From positions 1 to 33,543 of the forward strand of contig CAZSVI010000028.1 in assembly GCA_964610205.1 (NCBI GenBank): DNA of 33,543 bases. Direction: 5' to 3'. Positions 25,555 to 33,518 of the stretch are shown in pieces (position 1 is the first letter of the stretch; each line of letters begins with the position of its first letter). The position numbers were made by a program, and so were the translations under genes. The DNA comes from CAZSVI01 sp964610205 (GTDB taxonomy: Bacteria; Bacillota; Clostridia; DSM-8532). The notes under the pieces were generated by a model. It was not told where the DNA came from, made no database searches, and saw only the letters and a program-made list of their open reading frames with translations.

Positions 25555-25582
25555 TCATTAGAGAATGACAGGAGGTTTAAGC

Positions 25583-26083
25583 ATGGATATATTCATGGAA
25601 AAAATCGTTAAAAAACAGAAAGATATAAAAGATCATCTCATAACAATTTCTATTATATTTCTGGCAATTATTCTTATGCTGCTTGCATTGAATTATCTGG
25701 CTAGTATGGCGATGTTTTTTATCATTGGAATCGGTTATCTTGCATATCTTTTAATTACTACCAGAAATATTGAATATGAGTATGCGGTGACAAACGGAGA
25801 TCTTGATATTGATAAAATTATAGCTCAGAGGAAAAGAAAACGAGTCTTCAGCGCGAACTGCAAATCATTTGAAATTGTTGCAAAGGTAAAAAGCACTCAT
25901 TATACCCCACAGTATAGAAATTTTAAGAATAAAATTATCTGTTCCGGTTCCCTTGAGGGTGACGGTGTTTATTTTATTGTTTTGCATTATAAGAATGAAC
26001 AAACGATAGTTTTCTTTGAACCTACCGATAAAATGCTGAACAATTTCAAAACGTTTATTCCCAGAAAGATATTTGCGGAATAA
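25583..26083 (+). CDS. DUF6106-like membrane protein
   Basis: 166 residues from ATG 25583, six bases after AGGAGGT (25570-25576); the ATG at 25565 precedes that site. Two hydrophobic spans (about residues 20-60, ISIIFLAIILMLLALNYL and MFFIIGIGYLAYLLI) are followed by a soluble domain with YEYAVTNGDLDIDKIIAQRKRK and a C-terminal FFEPTDKMLNNFKTFIPRKIF. That motif order is what I remember for the DUF6106 family of Clostridia, whose function is unknown. Own promoter and terminator, so monocistronic. Confidence 0.75.
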   Translation: MDIFMEKIVKKQKDIKDHLITISIIFLAIILMLLALNYLASMAMFFIIGIGYLAYLLITTRNIEYEYAVTNGDLDIDKIIAQRKRKRVFSANCKSFEIVAKVKSTHYTPQYRNFKNKIICSGSLEGDGVYFIVLHYKNEQTIVFFEPTDKMLNNFKTFIPRKIFAE

Positions 26084-26115
26084 TAAACAATATATTATAA
26101 AGTCATAAAAATTTT

Positions 26116-26144
26116 AAAAAAAGGCGCTCTGTGCCTTTTTTTTT
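26116..26144. terminator. Bidirectional-type terminator
   Basis: AAAAAAAGGC (26116-26125), seven-base loop, GCCTTTTTTT (26133-26142) continuing into more T. It closes the DUF6106-like gene; the A-run upstream would also serve the opposite strand. Confidence 0.88.
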
Positions 26145-26247
26145 AGTCAAATATTATTTATATTTTCCAGAGGACTTTTGTCGAAATAAAAGGTATAATG
26201 AAGATGCCGGTATATCTTATATGGAAGCCTGTAACTGGAGGTCATGT

Positions 26248-27990
26248 ATGAAAAAAGACTTAATATTGTTTTTTGCGGTACTTGTATTTGTTGTAGGATG
26301 TGCGTCGCTTGCAGCATTTTTATATAAAAAATATTATATGCCCAATGAAACGGTTGTAAGCATATATGAGGGTGCGGATACGGTTCTTGTCATTGAAGGG
26401 GAGGAAATTACCGAAGATAATCCTCCGCAGGTTACAGACGGACAGGTCCTGCTTCCGTTTGATACTGTAAAAGCACACATAGATCCATACATCTGGTGGG
26501 ATGATGTACTGAAAAAGGTTACGGTTACTACGGAGGACAGGCTTATAAGCATGGAAACCGACAGCCTTAATGCTTTTATCAACAGTGAGCCCATGGAGTT
26601 AAAATTTCCGGCTGCCGAAATAGACGGTGTTATATATATTCCAATTGATTTTTTAGCGCATTTTTATAGGATTAAGATACAATATGTCAGTTCAACAAAC
26701 GTAGTTATGATTGATAAAGAGAATGTTATTCATATAATTGGATATCCTGTTCATACCAAAGCAGTTGTAAGAAAGGGCAGACATATCCGTTACCCTGTAA
26801 TAAAGCAATTTGAGAATGCTGATCTTCAGGCCGATGAGTCCGGTATGTACATTTATGAAGGGTATGATGAGTGGTATAAGGTTAGAACCGCCGATGGACT
26901 TTTAGGATATATCCATAAAAGTGATGTGGTGATAAAATCCTATGAATTGGGCAGAATTCCAGAGTCGATTAAAAAACCCCCGAAGCTTCCCTCAGGGAAA
27001 ATTAATCTGGTATGGGATCAAATGTACAACCCCACAAAATCTTATCTGGATAGGGGAAAAGAGAAAGGGATTGATGTATTGTCTCCAACATGGTTTCAAG
27101 TGGCCAACTCAAACGGGGATTTAATTAACCGTACCGATCCGCAGTATGTCACCTGGGCTCATGAAAACGGATATCAAGTATGGGCACTGGTAGCAAATGA
27201 CTTTAAAAATATTGATAACACCAGTACAATTTTAAATGACGGCTTGAAGCGTGAATATATCATTAAGCAGATTCTGGCTTTTGCTTCACTCTACAATTTG
27301 GATGGAATAAATATTGATTTTGAAAACATATACAAAAGTGACAAAGGTGTTTTCACGCAGTTTATGCGGGAGCTCACACCGCTTCTCAGAGAACAGGGGC
27401 TAATTGTATCGGTCGACGTCACTATACCCGGCGGAAGCGATACATGGTCAAAATGCTATGACAGAAAGGCGCTTGCCGAAACGGTTGATTATGTATGCCT
27501 GATGACATATGATCAAACATGGGCCGGAAGTAAGGTGGCGGGTTCTACCGCCCAGTTGGACTGGGTTGAAGAGAATCTGGAAAAAACATTAAAGGAGGTT
27601 CCCGCCGATAAACTGCTGTTGGGAATTCCTTTGTATACCCGTCTTTGGAAAGAAACTGTCGATGGGAATGGTAAAATAACCGCCAGTACGAACAATGCCC
27701 TTAATATGGAAACAGCAGCCGGACTGATTCAGGAGAACGCAGCCGAACCTGAATGGGATGAAAAAAGCGGTCAATATACCGTTACCTTTGTAAAAGACGA
27801 TATCACCTATAAAATGTGGATGGAAAATGAATACTCGGTCAATCAAAAATCCTCTCTGGCCCACAAGTATAATCTTGCAGGAACCTCCGCATGGAGCCAC
27901 AATTTTGCTAATAAAGAGGTATGGATGGTATTTGCGGAAAACTTAAAGGATATAACACATTTTGAAGAGTGGAAGGGAAGAAACCAATAG
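26248..27990 (+). CDS. GH18 glucosaminidase with N-terminal anchor and SH3-like domain
   Basis: 580 residues from ATG 26248, five bases after GGAGGT. Order: signal anchor (about 4-28, ILFFAVLVFVVGCASLAAFL); a copper-amine-oxidase-N-like domain of the kind common in Clostridia (about 55-150, QVLLPFDTVKAHIDPYIWWD); an SH3-type stretch (about 165-230, WYKVRTADGLLGYIHKSDVV); and a GH18 barrel (about 250-575). The catalytic motif is D352-G-I-N-I-D357-F-E359, with E359 the acid; asparagine replaces the usual middle aspartate as in spore cortex-lytic SleL/YaaH-type proteins. It probably cleaves peptidoglycan N-acetylglucosaminyl bonds at the cell or spore surface. A chitinase is less likely. Confidence 0.85.
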   Translation: MKKDLILFFAVLVFVVGCASLAAFLYKKYYMPNETVVSIYEGADTVLVIEGEEITEDNPPQVTDGQVLLPFDTVKAHIDPYIWWDDVLKKVTVTTEDRLISMETDSLNAFINSEPMELKFPAAEIDGVIYIPIDFLAHFYRIKIQYVSSTNVVMIDKENVIHIIGYPVHTKAVVRKGRHIRYPVIKQFENADLQADESGMYIYEGYDEWYKVRTADGLLGYIHKSDVVIKSYELGRIPESIKKPPKLPSGKINLVWDQMYNPTKSYLDRGKEKGIDVLSPTWFQVANSNGDLINRTDPQYVTWAHENGYQVWALVANDFKNIDNTSTILNDGLKREYIIKQILAFASLYNLDGINIDFENIYKSDKGVFTQFMRELTPLLREQGLIVSVDVTIPGGSDTWSKCYDRKALAETVDYVCLMTYDQTWAGSKVAGSTAQLDWVEENLEKTLKEVPADKLLLGIPLYTRLWKETVDGNGKITASTNNALNMETAAGLIQENAAEPEWDEKSGQYTVTFVKDDITYKMWMENEYSVNQKSSLAHKYNLAGTSAWSHNFANKEVWMVFAENLKDITHFEEWKGRNQ

Positions 27991-28082
27991 GGATCGGTAT
28001 GACCCCTCATCATATAAATTGAAAAAGAATTTTATGTAAATTACCAATAGTTATTGCTCGATTTTTTCATTGCACATCTGCC

Positions 28083-28103
28083 TGTTTTGGCTTTGCCAAA
28101 ACA
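28083..28103. repeat. Hairpin, 9-base stem
   Basis: TGTTTTGGC (28083-28091), loop TTT, GCCAAAACA (28095-28103), perfect. TGCC/GGCA on the outside can extend it with a bulge. It lies between two convergent genes but no U-tract follows on either strand. Confidence 0.6.
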
Positions 28104-28121
28104 AATGGCACGTGAATCAGT

Positions 28122-28168
28122 TCATGACTATATATGTTGAATTTCTGATTCAACATATATAGTCATGA
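28122..28168. repeat. Perfect 21-base inverted repeat
   Basis: Arms 28122-28142 and 28148-28168 are exact reverse complements (beginning TCATGACTATATATG) around a five-base loop TTCTG. It sits between the convergent GH18 and URO-D-like genes, 19 bases after another hairpin. No U-tract, so not a classical terminator; a barrier to readthrough, a stability element or a mobile-element relic are all possible. Confidence 0.75.
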
Positions 28169-28234
28169 TATACGGCTGCATTCAGAAAAAGATTCTTTGC
28201 TTTGCACAAAATGGACAAAGTAAATCAATTGACC

Positions 28235-29407
28235 TTACCATATGCAGCGTTCTATCACCTCATTAAGATGAGTACGATAGCTTACAAATTTGTTCCAGGA
28301 TACATCGGGCGGCACCAAATGATCAATGAAAGGAATATACCTGCCGCGTTTGAGCACAAGCGGAACTTTCTCCTCTAATACTTTTTTGAGCCCATCTGAA
28401 TCATCATTAATGAGGAGTTTTTTATCAATACCTCCCATCATGCTCAATTCAGGAAAGTCTTTTGCTACTTTGGCCACATCCATACCCGCCTGTCCTTCAA
28501 ACGGCAGCATACCTGTTACACCGCCTTCTATTAAAGGTGCAATGAGACTGGTACATTGACCGTCAGTATCTACAAAAATGCTTTTTATACCTTTAGCTTT
28601 AAACAAGCTGGTAATCTTTTTATAGTAAGGTATCATAATTTCTTTGAACATAGCCGGTGATATCATAGGCCCTGCAATATAAGACATATCTTCCCATATC
28701 AGCGCATAATCCACCGTTATATCCGCCAATATTTTTTCGTAAAGCCCCGTCCAAAAGCTCAGCAGATAATCCAATATTTTTTTTATTAGATCGGGATTGT
28801 CATAAAAAGCGAGCATGCAGTTTTCAAATCCCATTAATTCTCTCAAGGACCCAAAGAACCCAAACGGTTTTCCACCTATAGCCAAGGGATAATCTCTATT
28901 ATTAAGTGTTTCTGCGATTTTGTCCCAGTTCTCGGGAAATCTGCCCTCTGTATCCAGGCTCAACCGGTTTTTGATTTCTTCAAAATCCTTATCATCCTGT
29001 ACAGGGAATGAAATATACCTCGGCATTGAGCCGCCGCCTTTACGAACTTCTTTTGTAATACCTTCATCATCGATCATTATAATGGAATCTTTTGATTCTT
29101 CGATAACCTCCGGTTCAAAATGAGGATAGTACCAATGTTCCACGGGAACCCTGATAAGCCCCTTATCAAAGTCCATTTTATCCGCCACGTCATAATCTAT
29201 GGGATGCTCCAATTCAGGAGAAGGTATTCCTCCCCCCGTGCATGTCTCTTCATAATCATTCTCATCCGTCACCACATTTTTATTAACACCCAGACCCTCA
29301 TTCTCCCAGCGTTTAAGGGTTCCCGCCCAATAGCCAAATTCCCATTTTAAAGTACGGATACTGGTATCTCCGTCCATAATGCGCAAAAATCGTTCCCTCG
29401 CGTTCAT
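28235..29407 (-). CDS. URO-D superfamily protein, function unknown
   Basis: 390 residues from ATG 29407, with AGGAG eleven bases upstream; the GTG at 29419 overlaps that ribosome site and is excluded. The N-terminus NARERFLRIMDG and the barrel fit the uroporphyrinogen-decarboxylase/corrinoid methyltransferase superfamily. The usual metal-site region is D280-T-D-G-Q-C285 followed by LIAPLIEGGVTGMLPFEGQAGMDV, rather than the HxCG of MtaA/MtbA enzymes. True HemE is unlikely because the N-terminal RQAGR motif is missing and no haem genes are near. It is divergent from the LacI regulator; relatives often lie in sugar or methyl-compound loci. Substrate unknown. Confidence 0.75.
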   Translation of the reverse strand: MNARERFLRIMDGDTSIRTLKWEFGYWAGTLKRWENEGLGVNKNVVTDENDYEETCTGGGIPSPELEHPIDYDVADKMDFDKGLIRVPVEHWYYPHFEPEVIEESKDSIIMIDDEGITKEVRKGGGSMPRYISFPVQDDKDFEEIKNRLSLDTEGRFPENWDKIAETLNNRDYPLAIGGKPFGFFGSLRELMGFENCMLAFYDNPDLIKKILDYLLSFWTGLYEKILADITVDYALIWEDMSYIAGPMISPAMFKEIMIPYYKKITSLFKAKGIKSIFVDTDGQCTSLIAPLIEGGVTGMLPFEGQAGMDVAKVAKDFPELSMMGGIDKKLLINDDSDGLKKVLEEKVPLVLKRGRYIPFIDHLVPPDVSWNKFVSYRTHLNEVIERCIW

Positions 29408-29419
29408 ATTAAGTATCAC

Positions 29420-29817
29420 TCCTGGTATATTGTATTTAGGTTATGTTTACAGGCTAACCCAAAGCCTGGTATAGTATAATTTTCTTGATGAATTGTAGGC
29501 TGCAAACTATTGTTATATTTCCTACAGCTTTTTTAAGACTTTTTTGAAAGAATATAGCTGCAATAATAATTAATATGGTTATGATATGTATTGTATTTGC
29601 CTAAACATTATATGATAATACCTACGGGAACTATAAATATTTTTAACTGTATCGTAAACCTTATCCTTAATTCTTATGTGACATAAGCTATCACATTCTT
29701 TTTTATTTGTCAATTATTTTTCGGGTACATTGCACTATTCTAATAAATATGTTATATTTACAAATAGCGTTTATGGTTTTTATTTACGTATCAATTATAG
29801 TATATGGTGGTACTCTA
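29420..29817. other. Divergent intergenic control region (URO-D-like / lacI)
   Basis: About 400 bases without a supported gene. Contents seen: CAGGCT-7-AGCCTG hairpin (29450-29468); CCTGGTATA twice (29421-29429 and 29465-29473); a dyad TGTGA-9-TCACA (29677-29695); and the lacI promoter at 29730-29758. No clear promoter for the URO-D-like gene was found. Confidence 0.55.
29730..29758 (+). promoter_or_regulatory. Sigma-A-like promoter of the LacI regulator
   Basis: TTGCAC (29730-29735), 17 bases, TATATT (29753-29758), about 60 bases before the ATG at 29818. It supports that start over the in-frame ATG upstream. Confidence 0.55.
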
Positions 29818-30828
29818 ATGAAACAAAAAGTAACACTTAAAGATATTGCTCTTCGTGCTGGAACTAGCGTCAATTCAGTTTCAAAGGCTATGCGAAATCA
29901 CCCGAAGATTTCAGAGAAAAAACGCCGTGAGATCCTTAAATTGTCCGAAGAGATGGGATATATCCCGAATTACACGGCTAAATATCTACGCAAACGAAAA
30001 ACAAATCTGATTGGACTTATCGTTGGAGATAATACCAATCCTTATTTTGCTACAACCATTAAAGTTGTTCAGACTAGGCTTAAGGAATATGGTTATTATA
30101 CTCTTACCTTCAATAATTATGAAAATATTGAAGACGAACTAGGTATTATCACCGAACTTTGCGGTCTAAATGTGGCCGGGGTCTTACTAACACCCGCCAA
30201 AAGCAACCAAGAGAGTGCTGCTATGCTACGTCGTTACCACATACCCTATGTGCTCATGCATCGGTTCTATGACAGCAAAACTGACAATTACGTTATCGCA
30301 GATGATGAATTGGCCGGATTTCTTGCCACTTCTCATCTACTTGAGCGCAAACCTGCAAACATCCTTTTAATCAACTCCATTTGGGATTTGACTACTGCTC
30401 AATTCAGGAAATCAGGATATAAACGCGCTTTGGACTCTCACGATATCCATCCTAACCCGGAATGGATAATTGATGAATGTGTCGACCGAGATCATTGTTA
30501 TACAATCATGAGAGATTTTCTAAAAACACATTCACCTCCGTTTTCGGTCTTATGTTATAGTGATTATTTTGCCACAGGAGCGCTTCATGCAATTATTGAA
30601 AACAAGTTACGAATTCCCGAGGATATTGCAATTATTGGTATAGATGATACGGATGTAATGCTCAACCATAGCTATGGACTTACAAGCATTAGTGTCCCTG
30701 TATGCGATATCGCCGTGCAAAGTGTTGACCTACTCATAAAAATTATTATAAACCAAGAAACCGGCAATATCTTGCCCGATCAACATATCGTACTTAAGCC
30801 ATCGCTTGTAACTCGAAATTCTACCTGA
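29818..30828 (+). CDS. LacI-family transcriptional regulator
   Basis: 336 residues from ATG 29818, seven bases after GGTGG. Residues 4-50 form the LacI helix-turn-helix and hinge (VTLKDIALRAGTSVNSVSKAM, then GYIPNYTAKYLRKRKT). The rest is a periplasmic-binding-protein-like sensor domain (LIGLIVGDNTNPYFATTI, IAIIGIDDTDVMLNHSYGLTSI). It normally represses sugar genes until an effector binds. Candidate targets are the downstream inositol-phosphate operon, which has a palindrome at its start site, and the divergent URO-D-like gene. Confidence 0.9.
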   Translation: MKQKVTLKDIALRAGTSVNSVSKAMRNHPKISEKKRREILKLSEEMGYIPNYTAKYLRKRKTNLIGLIVGDNTNPYFATTIKVVQTRLKEYGYYTLTFNNYENIEDELGIITELCGLNVAGVLLTPAKSNQESAAMLRRYHIPYVLMHRFYDSKTDNYVIADDELAGFLATSHLLERKPANILLINSIWDLTTAQFRKSGYKRALDSHDIHPNPEWIIDECVDRDHCYTIMRDFLKTHSPPFSVLCYSDYFATGALHAIIENKLRIPEDIAIIGIDDTDVMLNHSYGLTSISVPVCDIAVQSVDLLIKIIINQETGNILPDQHIVLKPSLVTRNST

Positions 30829-30868
30829 CAATTAGGTAAGCGTATAATACAACCCGCCTGTTAATTGA

Positions 30869-30880
30869 TATATCGATATA
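30869..30880. promoter_or_regulatory. Operator-like palindrome before the small ORF
   Basis: TATATCGATATA is a perfect 12-base palindrome between lacI and the small ORF. It shares the core TATCGATA with the stronger palindrome at 31226-31243, so both could bind the LacI regulator. Inference from symmetry and position. Confidence 0.4.
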
Positions 30881-30909
30881 GATAATTCATAAAAACTAGG
30901 AGGGGTTTC

Positions 30910-31023
30910 ATGTCATATAAAGAAATGGGAAAAGTTACATTTTCTCATTCTATACAGCAGTTAGTTCTATATGTTGGCAACTGCATATTTGGATTAATTA
31001 TATTTTGCGATTTTTGGGCATAA
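30910..31023 (+). CDS. Small hydrophobic ORF, 37 residues
   Basis: ATG 30910 follows an excellent AGGAGGGG (30898-30905). The product starts MSYKEMGKVTF and has a hydrophobic run LVLYVGNCIFGLIIF before ending in DFWA, so it could be a single-span membrane peptide. A terminator-like hairpin follows 24 bases after the stop. It may be a real small protein co-expressed with lacI, a leader peptide, or the remnant of a larger gene; I recognise no family. Confidence 0.4.
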   Translation: MSYKEMGKVTFSHSIQQLVLYVGNCIFGLIIFCDFWA

Positions 31024-31046
31024 AAACTCAAAAAATTTTCTCGCAA

Positions 31047-31069
31047 AAAAGCCTTATTTTAAGGCTTTT
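31047..31069. terminator. Terminator-like hairpin between lacI region and inositol operon
   Basis: AAAAGCCTT (31047-31055), loop ATTTT, AAGGCTTTT (31061-31069): a perfect nine-base stem. Four T on the + strand, six on the minus strand. It separates the lacI/small-ORF transcript from the promoter at 31189. Confidence 0.7.
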
Positions 31070-31188
31070 AAAGCGTTTAATACATAGTTTATCCCTAAAG
31101 ATTTATGGTGTTAACTTTTAAAGACGGGCCTGCCAGAGATAGACTTCAACTTTTCATTTTACGAACAAAAAAAGTTTGAAAGATCTTC

Positions 31189-31217
31189 TTGACAATCTGA
31201 AACGCATAGTATATTCT
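31189..31217 (+). promoter_or_regulatory. Promoter of the inositol-phosphate operon
   Basis: TTGACA (31189-31194), 17 bases, TATTCT (31212-31217); a TATATT at 31210-31215 gives a 15-base spacing alternative. Start near 31224, leaving a leader of about 245 bases. The leader includes a hairpin CCCTTAT-9-ATAAGGG (31377-31399) but matches no riboswitch I know. Confidence 0.7.
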
Positions 31218-31225
31218 ATTCATAT

Positions 31226-31243
31226 AGGGTTATCGATAATCCT
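31226..31243. promoter_or_regulatory. LacI-type operator candidate at the operon start site
   Basis: AGGGTTATCGATAATCCT is an 18-base palindrome with a central CG and one G-T pair, beginning about two bases after the predicted transcription start. Size, symmetry and central CG fit LacI/GalR operators, and a LacI-family gene lies 400 bases upstream. Confidence 0.6.
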
Positions 31244-31469
31244 GATTTTATAAGAGTAAAATTTGATTAAAAGTCGCAGATTTTAATAGTGATGTTAATA
31301 GAGATTGCTCAGGATAAAACAATAATAAGTGAAGGATAACATTTACCCGAATAACAATTGCTGAAGCATAGGGATGCCCTTATGAAATAAAGATAAGGGG
31401 TAAAGTGTATTAAATAGTCTTAGGGATAACTTAAAATATAAATCATAATAATTAGGGGGTATTAACAAA

Positions 31470-32540
31470 ATGGAAAGAAAAACGATCAGATTAGCTCTTA
31501 TAGGCGTTGGTAATTGTTCAAGTTCACTGGTTCAAGGACTTGAACTCTATAAAAACGCTGAGATTGCTGAAAAAATTGGTGGGCTAATGCATTACAGTCT
31601 TGGCGGTTATGAACCAAAAGACATTAAAATTGTTGCTGGCTTTGATATCGATTCAAAAAAAGTCGGTAAGGATGTGAGCGAGGCTATATTTGCGCCGCCG
31701 AATTGTGCCTGGAAGATTTCAGATGTTCCCTTTCTTAATGCTCCCGTCTTCAAAGGACCTGTTTTAGACGGTGCACCAGAGCACTTAAAATATTTTTACG
31801 GCAAGAACTATTATTCCATCGACAACTCGGAGCCTGTCGATGCTGCCAAGATTCTTAGTGATTATAAGGCAGACGTCATTTTGATCAATCTGCCGACAGG
31901 TTCGTATAATGCAGCCCGGTATTATGTGGATGCAGCGAAAGCAGCGGGGTGTGGTATTGTAAATGGTATTCCGGAGCTACTTGCGAGTGACAAGAATGTT
32001 GCTGAAGATTGCAAAAAGGCAGGGATACCTATATTGGGGGATGATTGGAAAAGCCAGATTGGTGCTACAATTGTCCACAGGACACTAGCAAAACTGTTTG
32101 AAGATAGGGGAATCAGGATTACAAAATCTTACCAACTTAACTATGCAGGAAACACTGATTTCATAAACCTGGTAATGCGCGGGGAAACCAAACATATAAC
32201 TAAGCATGATGCTATCTCCAGCATTCTTAAAAGGGATACCCCAATATCTCCAGGGTTTGCGTTTATAGACAACCAGGGTGACCAAAAGACCGCTCAGATC
32301 CTCATTGAGGGTGTCAAGTTCGGTGGAGCACCAACCAAATTGATGCTTCATTTGGAGGTAGAGGATTCTCCAAATTCTGCAGGCATTAGCATAGATGCAG
32401 TGCGCTGTTGCAAACTTGCCATGGATAAGGGTCTTGCTGGCGCCATTGAGGCTCCGTCATCATATTTCTTTAAACATCCGCCTGTTCAGTTCACCGATGA
32501 AATTTGCAGGGAGATGTTGGAAGAATTCATTTCTGGGTAG
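31470..32540 (+). CDS. myo-Inositol-1-phosphate synthase
   Basis: Converts glucose 6-phosphate to 1L-myo-inositol 1-phosphate with NAD. ATG 31470 follows AGGGGGT (31454-31460). 356 residues, in the size range of the short archaeal/actinobacterial-type enzymes. Motifs are the Rossmann start RLALIGVGNCSSSLVQG, GDDWKSQIGATIVHR, the central LNYAGNTDFINL, and HLEVEDSPNSAGISIDA with the conserved D/S-P-N-A/S-G. It begins an operon with a PfkB kinase and a third gene, which suggests cyclitol or inositol-lipid metabolism rather than inositol breakdown. Confidence 0.9.
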   Translation: MERKTIRLALIGVGNCSSSLVQGLELYKNAEIAEKIGGLMHYSLGGYEPKDIKIVAGFDIDSKKVGKDVSEAIFAPPNCAWKISDVPFLNAPVFKGPVLDGAPEHLKYFYGKNYYSIDNSEPVDAAKILSDYKADVILINLPTGSYNAARYYVDAAKAAGCGIVNGIPELLASDKNVAEDCKKAGIPILGDDWKSQIGATIVHRTLAKLFEDRGIRITKSYQLNYAGNTDFINLVMRGETKHITKHDAISSILKRDTPISPGFAFIDNQGDQKTAQILIEGVKFGGAPTKLMLHLEVEDSPNSAGISIDAVRCCKLAMDKGLAGAIEAPSSYFFKHPPVQFTDEICREMLEEFISG

Positions 32541-32571
32541 TAAGCATCTATCATCATCAAGGAGGTACCAT

Positions 32572-33486
32572 ATGACTACAGTAGATATTGTGGTGATAGG
32601 AGCGATTATTAAGGAAACAATTGTATATTCTGACCGGGTTATTGGCCCCGTTATTGGCAGCCCAGCCGCCTATTCCAGTTTAGCTATGGCTGCACAGGGT
32701 AAAAATGTTGGCCTTGTTACATATTATGGAAACGATCTTGGGGAGTTGTTTAAAGAATTTGAGCCAATTAATACTAAGGGGGTTCTTACTCATACCCATA
32801 CGACAACCAATAGGCTTTTTTACAGAGAAGATGGGACAAAATGGGTGGAATACATGAAAAAGGCGCCGGTTTTGTATTTTGATGATATTCATGAAGATTT
32901 TCTTATGTGTAAATTTTTTAAGATATGCCCGATGGATTACGAGGTGGATCCGGAACTTGTCCGAAGAATTCACGATATGGGTAAAATGGTTTTTGTTGAT
33001 TTAGGGGGATATGGTGGTGCAACTAGCAGTAAACGCCATTCTATCCTGACAGAAAAGGGTCGGAATATTATCGGGTCGCTATGCAGAAGCTGTAGCATCA
33101 TTAAGGCTAGTCATGAGGATCTGGCATCTATTTTCCCAAATTTATCGACAGAGGATGCTGCAATATTCATGTATAATGCGGGTTGCCCAAACGTTGTGGT
33201 AACGATAGGAAGGGATGGTTCGTTTTATTTAAAAAACGGAACCCCAGTGTATTTCCCAGCGCTTAACGCTGTTAATGGAATCCCCCAAAGCCTACTTGAT
33301 TTTACTGGTGCAGGCGATTCTTTCGGTGCCGGATTTATGGCCTCATACAGCGAGTTTTCGGATATTGAAAAGGCAATAGTTAATGGTAATTCTACGGCAT
33401 CACTGGTGATTGAAAAAACAGGTGGCTGCACGTTTAGCCGCATGCCTGACAAGAGCGAGGTCGAAGCAAGAATAAAAGGTAAATAA
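32572..33486 (+). CDS. PfkB-family sugar/cyclitol kinase
   Basis: 304-residue ribokinase-fold enzyme; ATG 32572 lies five bases after AAGGAGGT. The ATP/anion-hole motif is D243-F-T-G-A-G-D249, with D249 the catalytic base, and the N-terminus has GSPAAYSSLAMAAQGKNVGLVTYYG in place of the usual di-glycine switch. Together with the synthase 31 bases upstream, an inositol or inositol-phosphate kinase is a reasonable guess: PfkB members include archaeal myo-inositol 3-kinase. Adenosine or fructose kinases share the fold. Substrate unproven. Confidence 0.85.
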   Translation: MTTVDIVVIGAIIKETIVYSDRVIGPVIGSPAAYSSLAMAAQGKNVGLVTYYGNDLGELFKEFEPINTKGVLTHTHTTTNRLFYREDGTKWVEYMKKAPVLYFDDIHEDFLMCKFFKICPMDYEVDPELVRRIHDMGKMVFVDLGGYGGATSSKRHSILTEKGRNIIGSLCRSCSIIKASHEDLASIFPNLSTEDAAIFMYNAGCPNVVVTIGRDGSFYLKNGTPVYFPALNAVNGIPQSLLDFTGAGDSFGAGFMASYSEFSDIEKAIVNGNSTASLVIEKTGGCTFSRMPDKSEVEARIKGK

Positions 33487-33518
33487 TGACATAATTGAAA
33501 AAGAGAAGGAGACCAGCT

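Noticed and set aside
28235..29407. True uroporphyrinogen decarboxylase (hemE)
   Set aside because: N-terminal substrate-binding motif is absent and no haem genes are adjacent; only the superfamily is supported.
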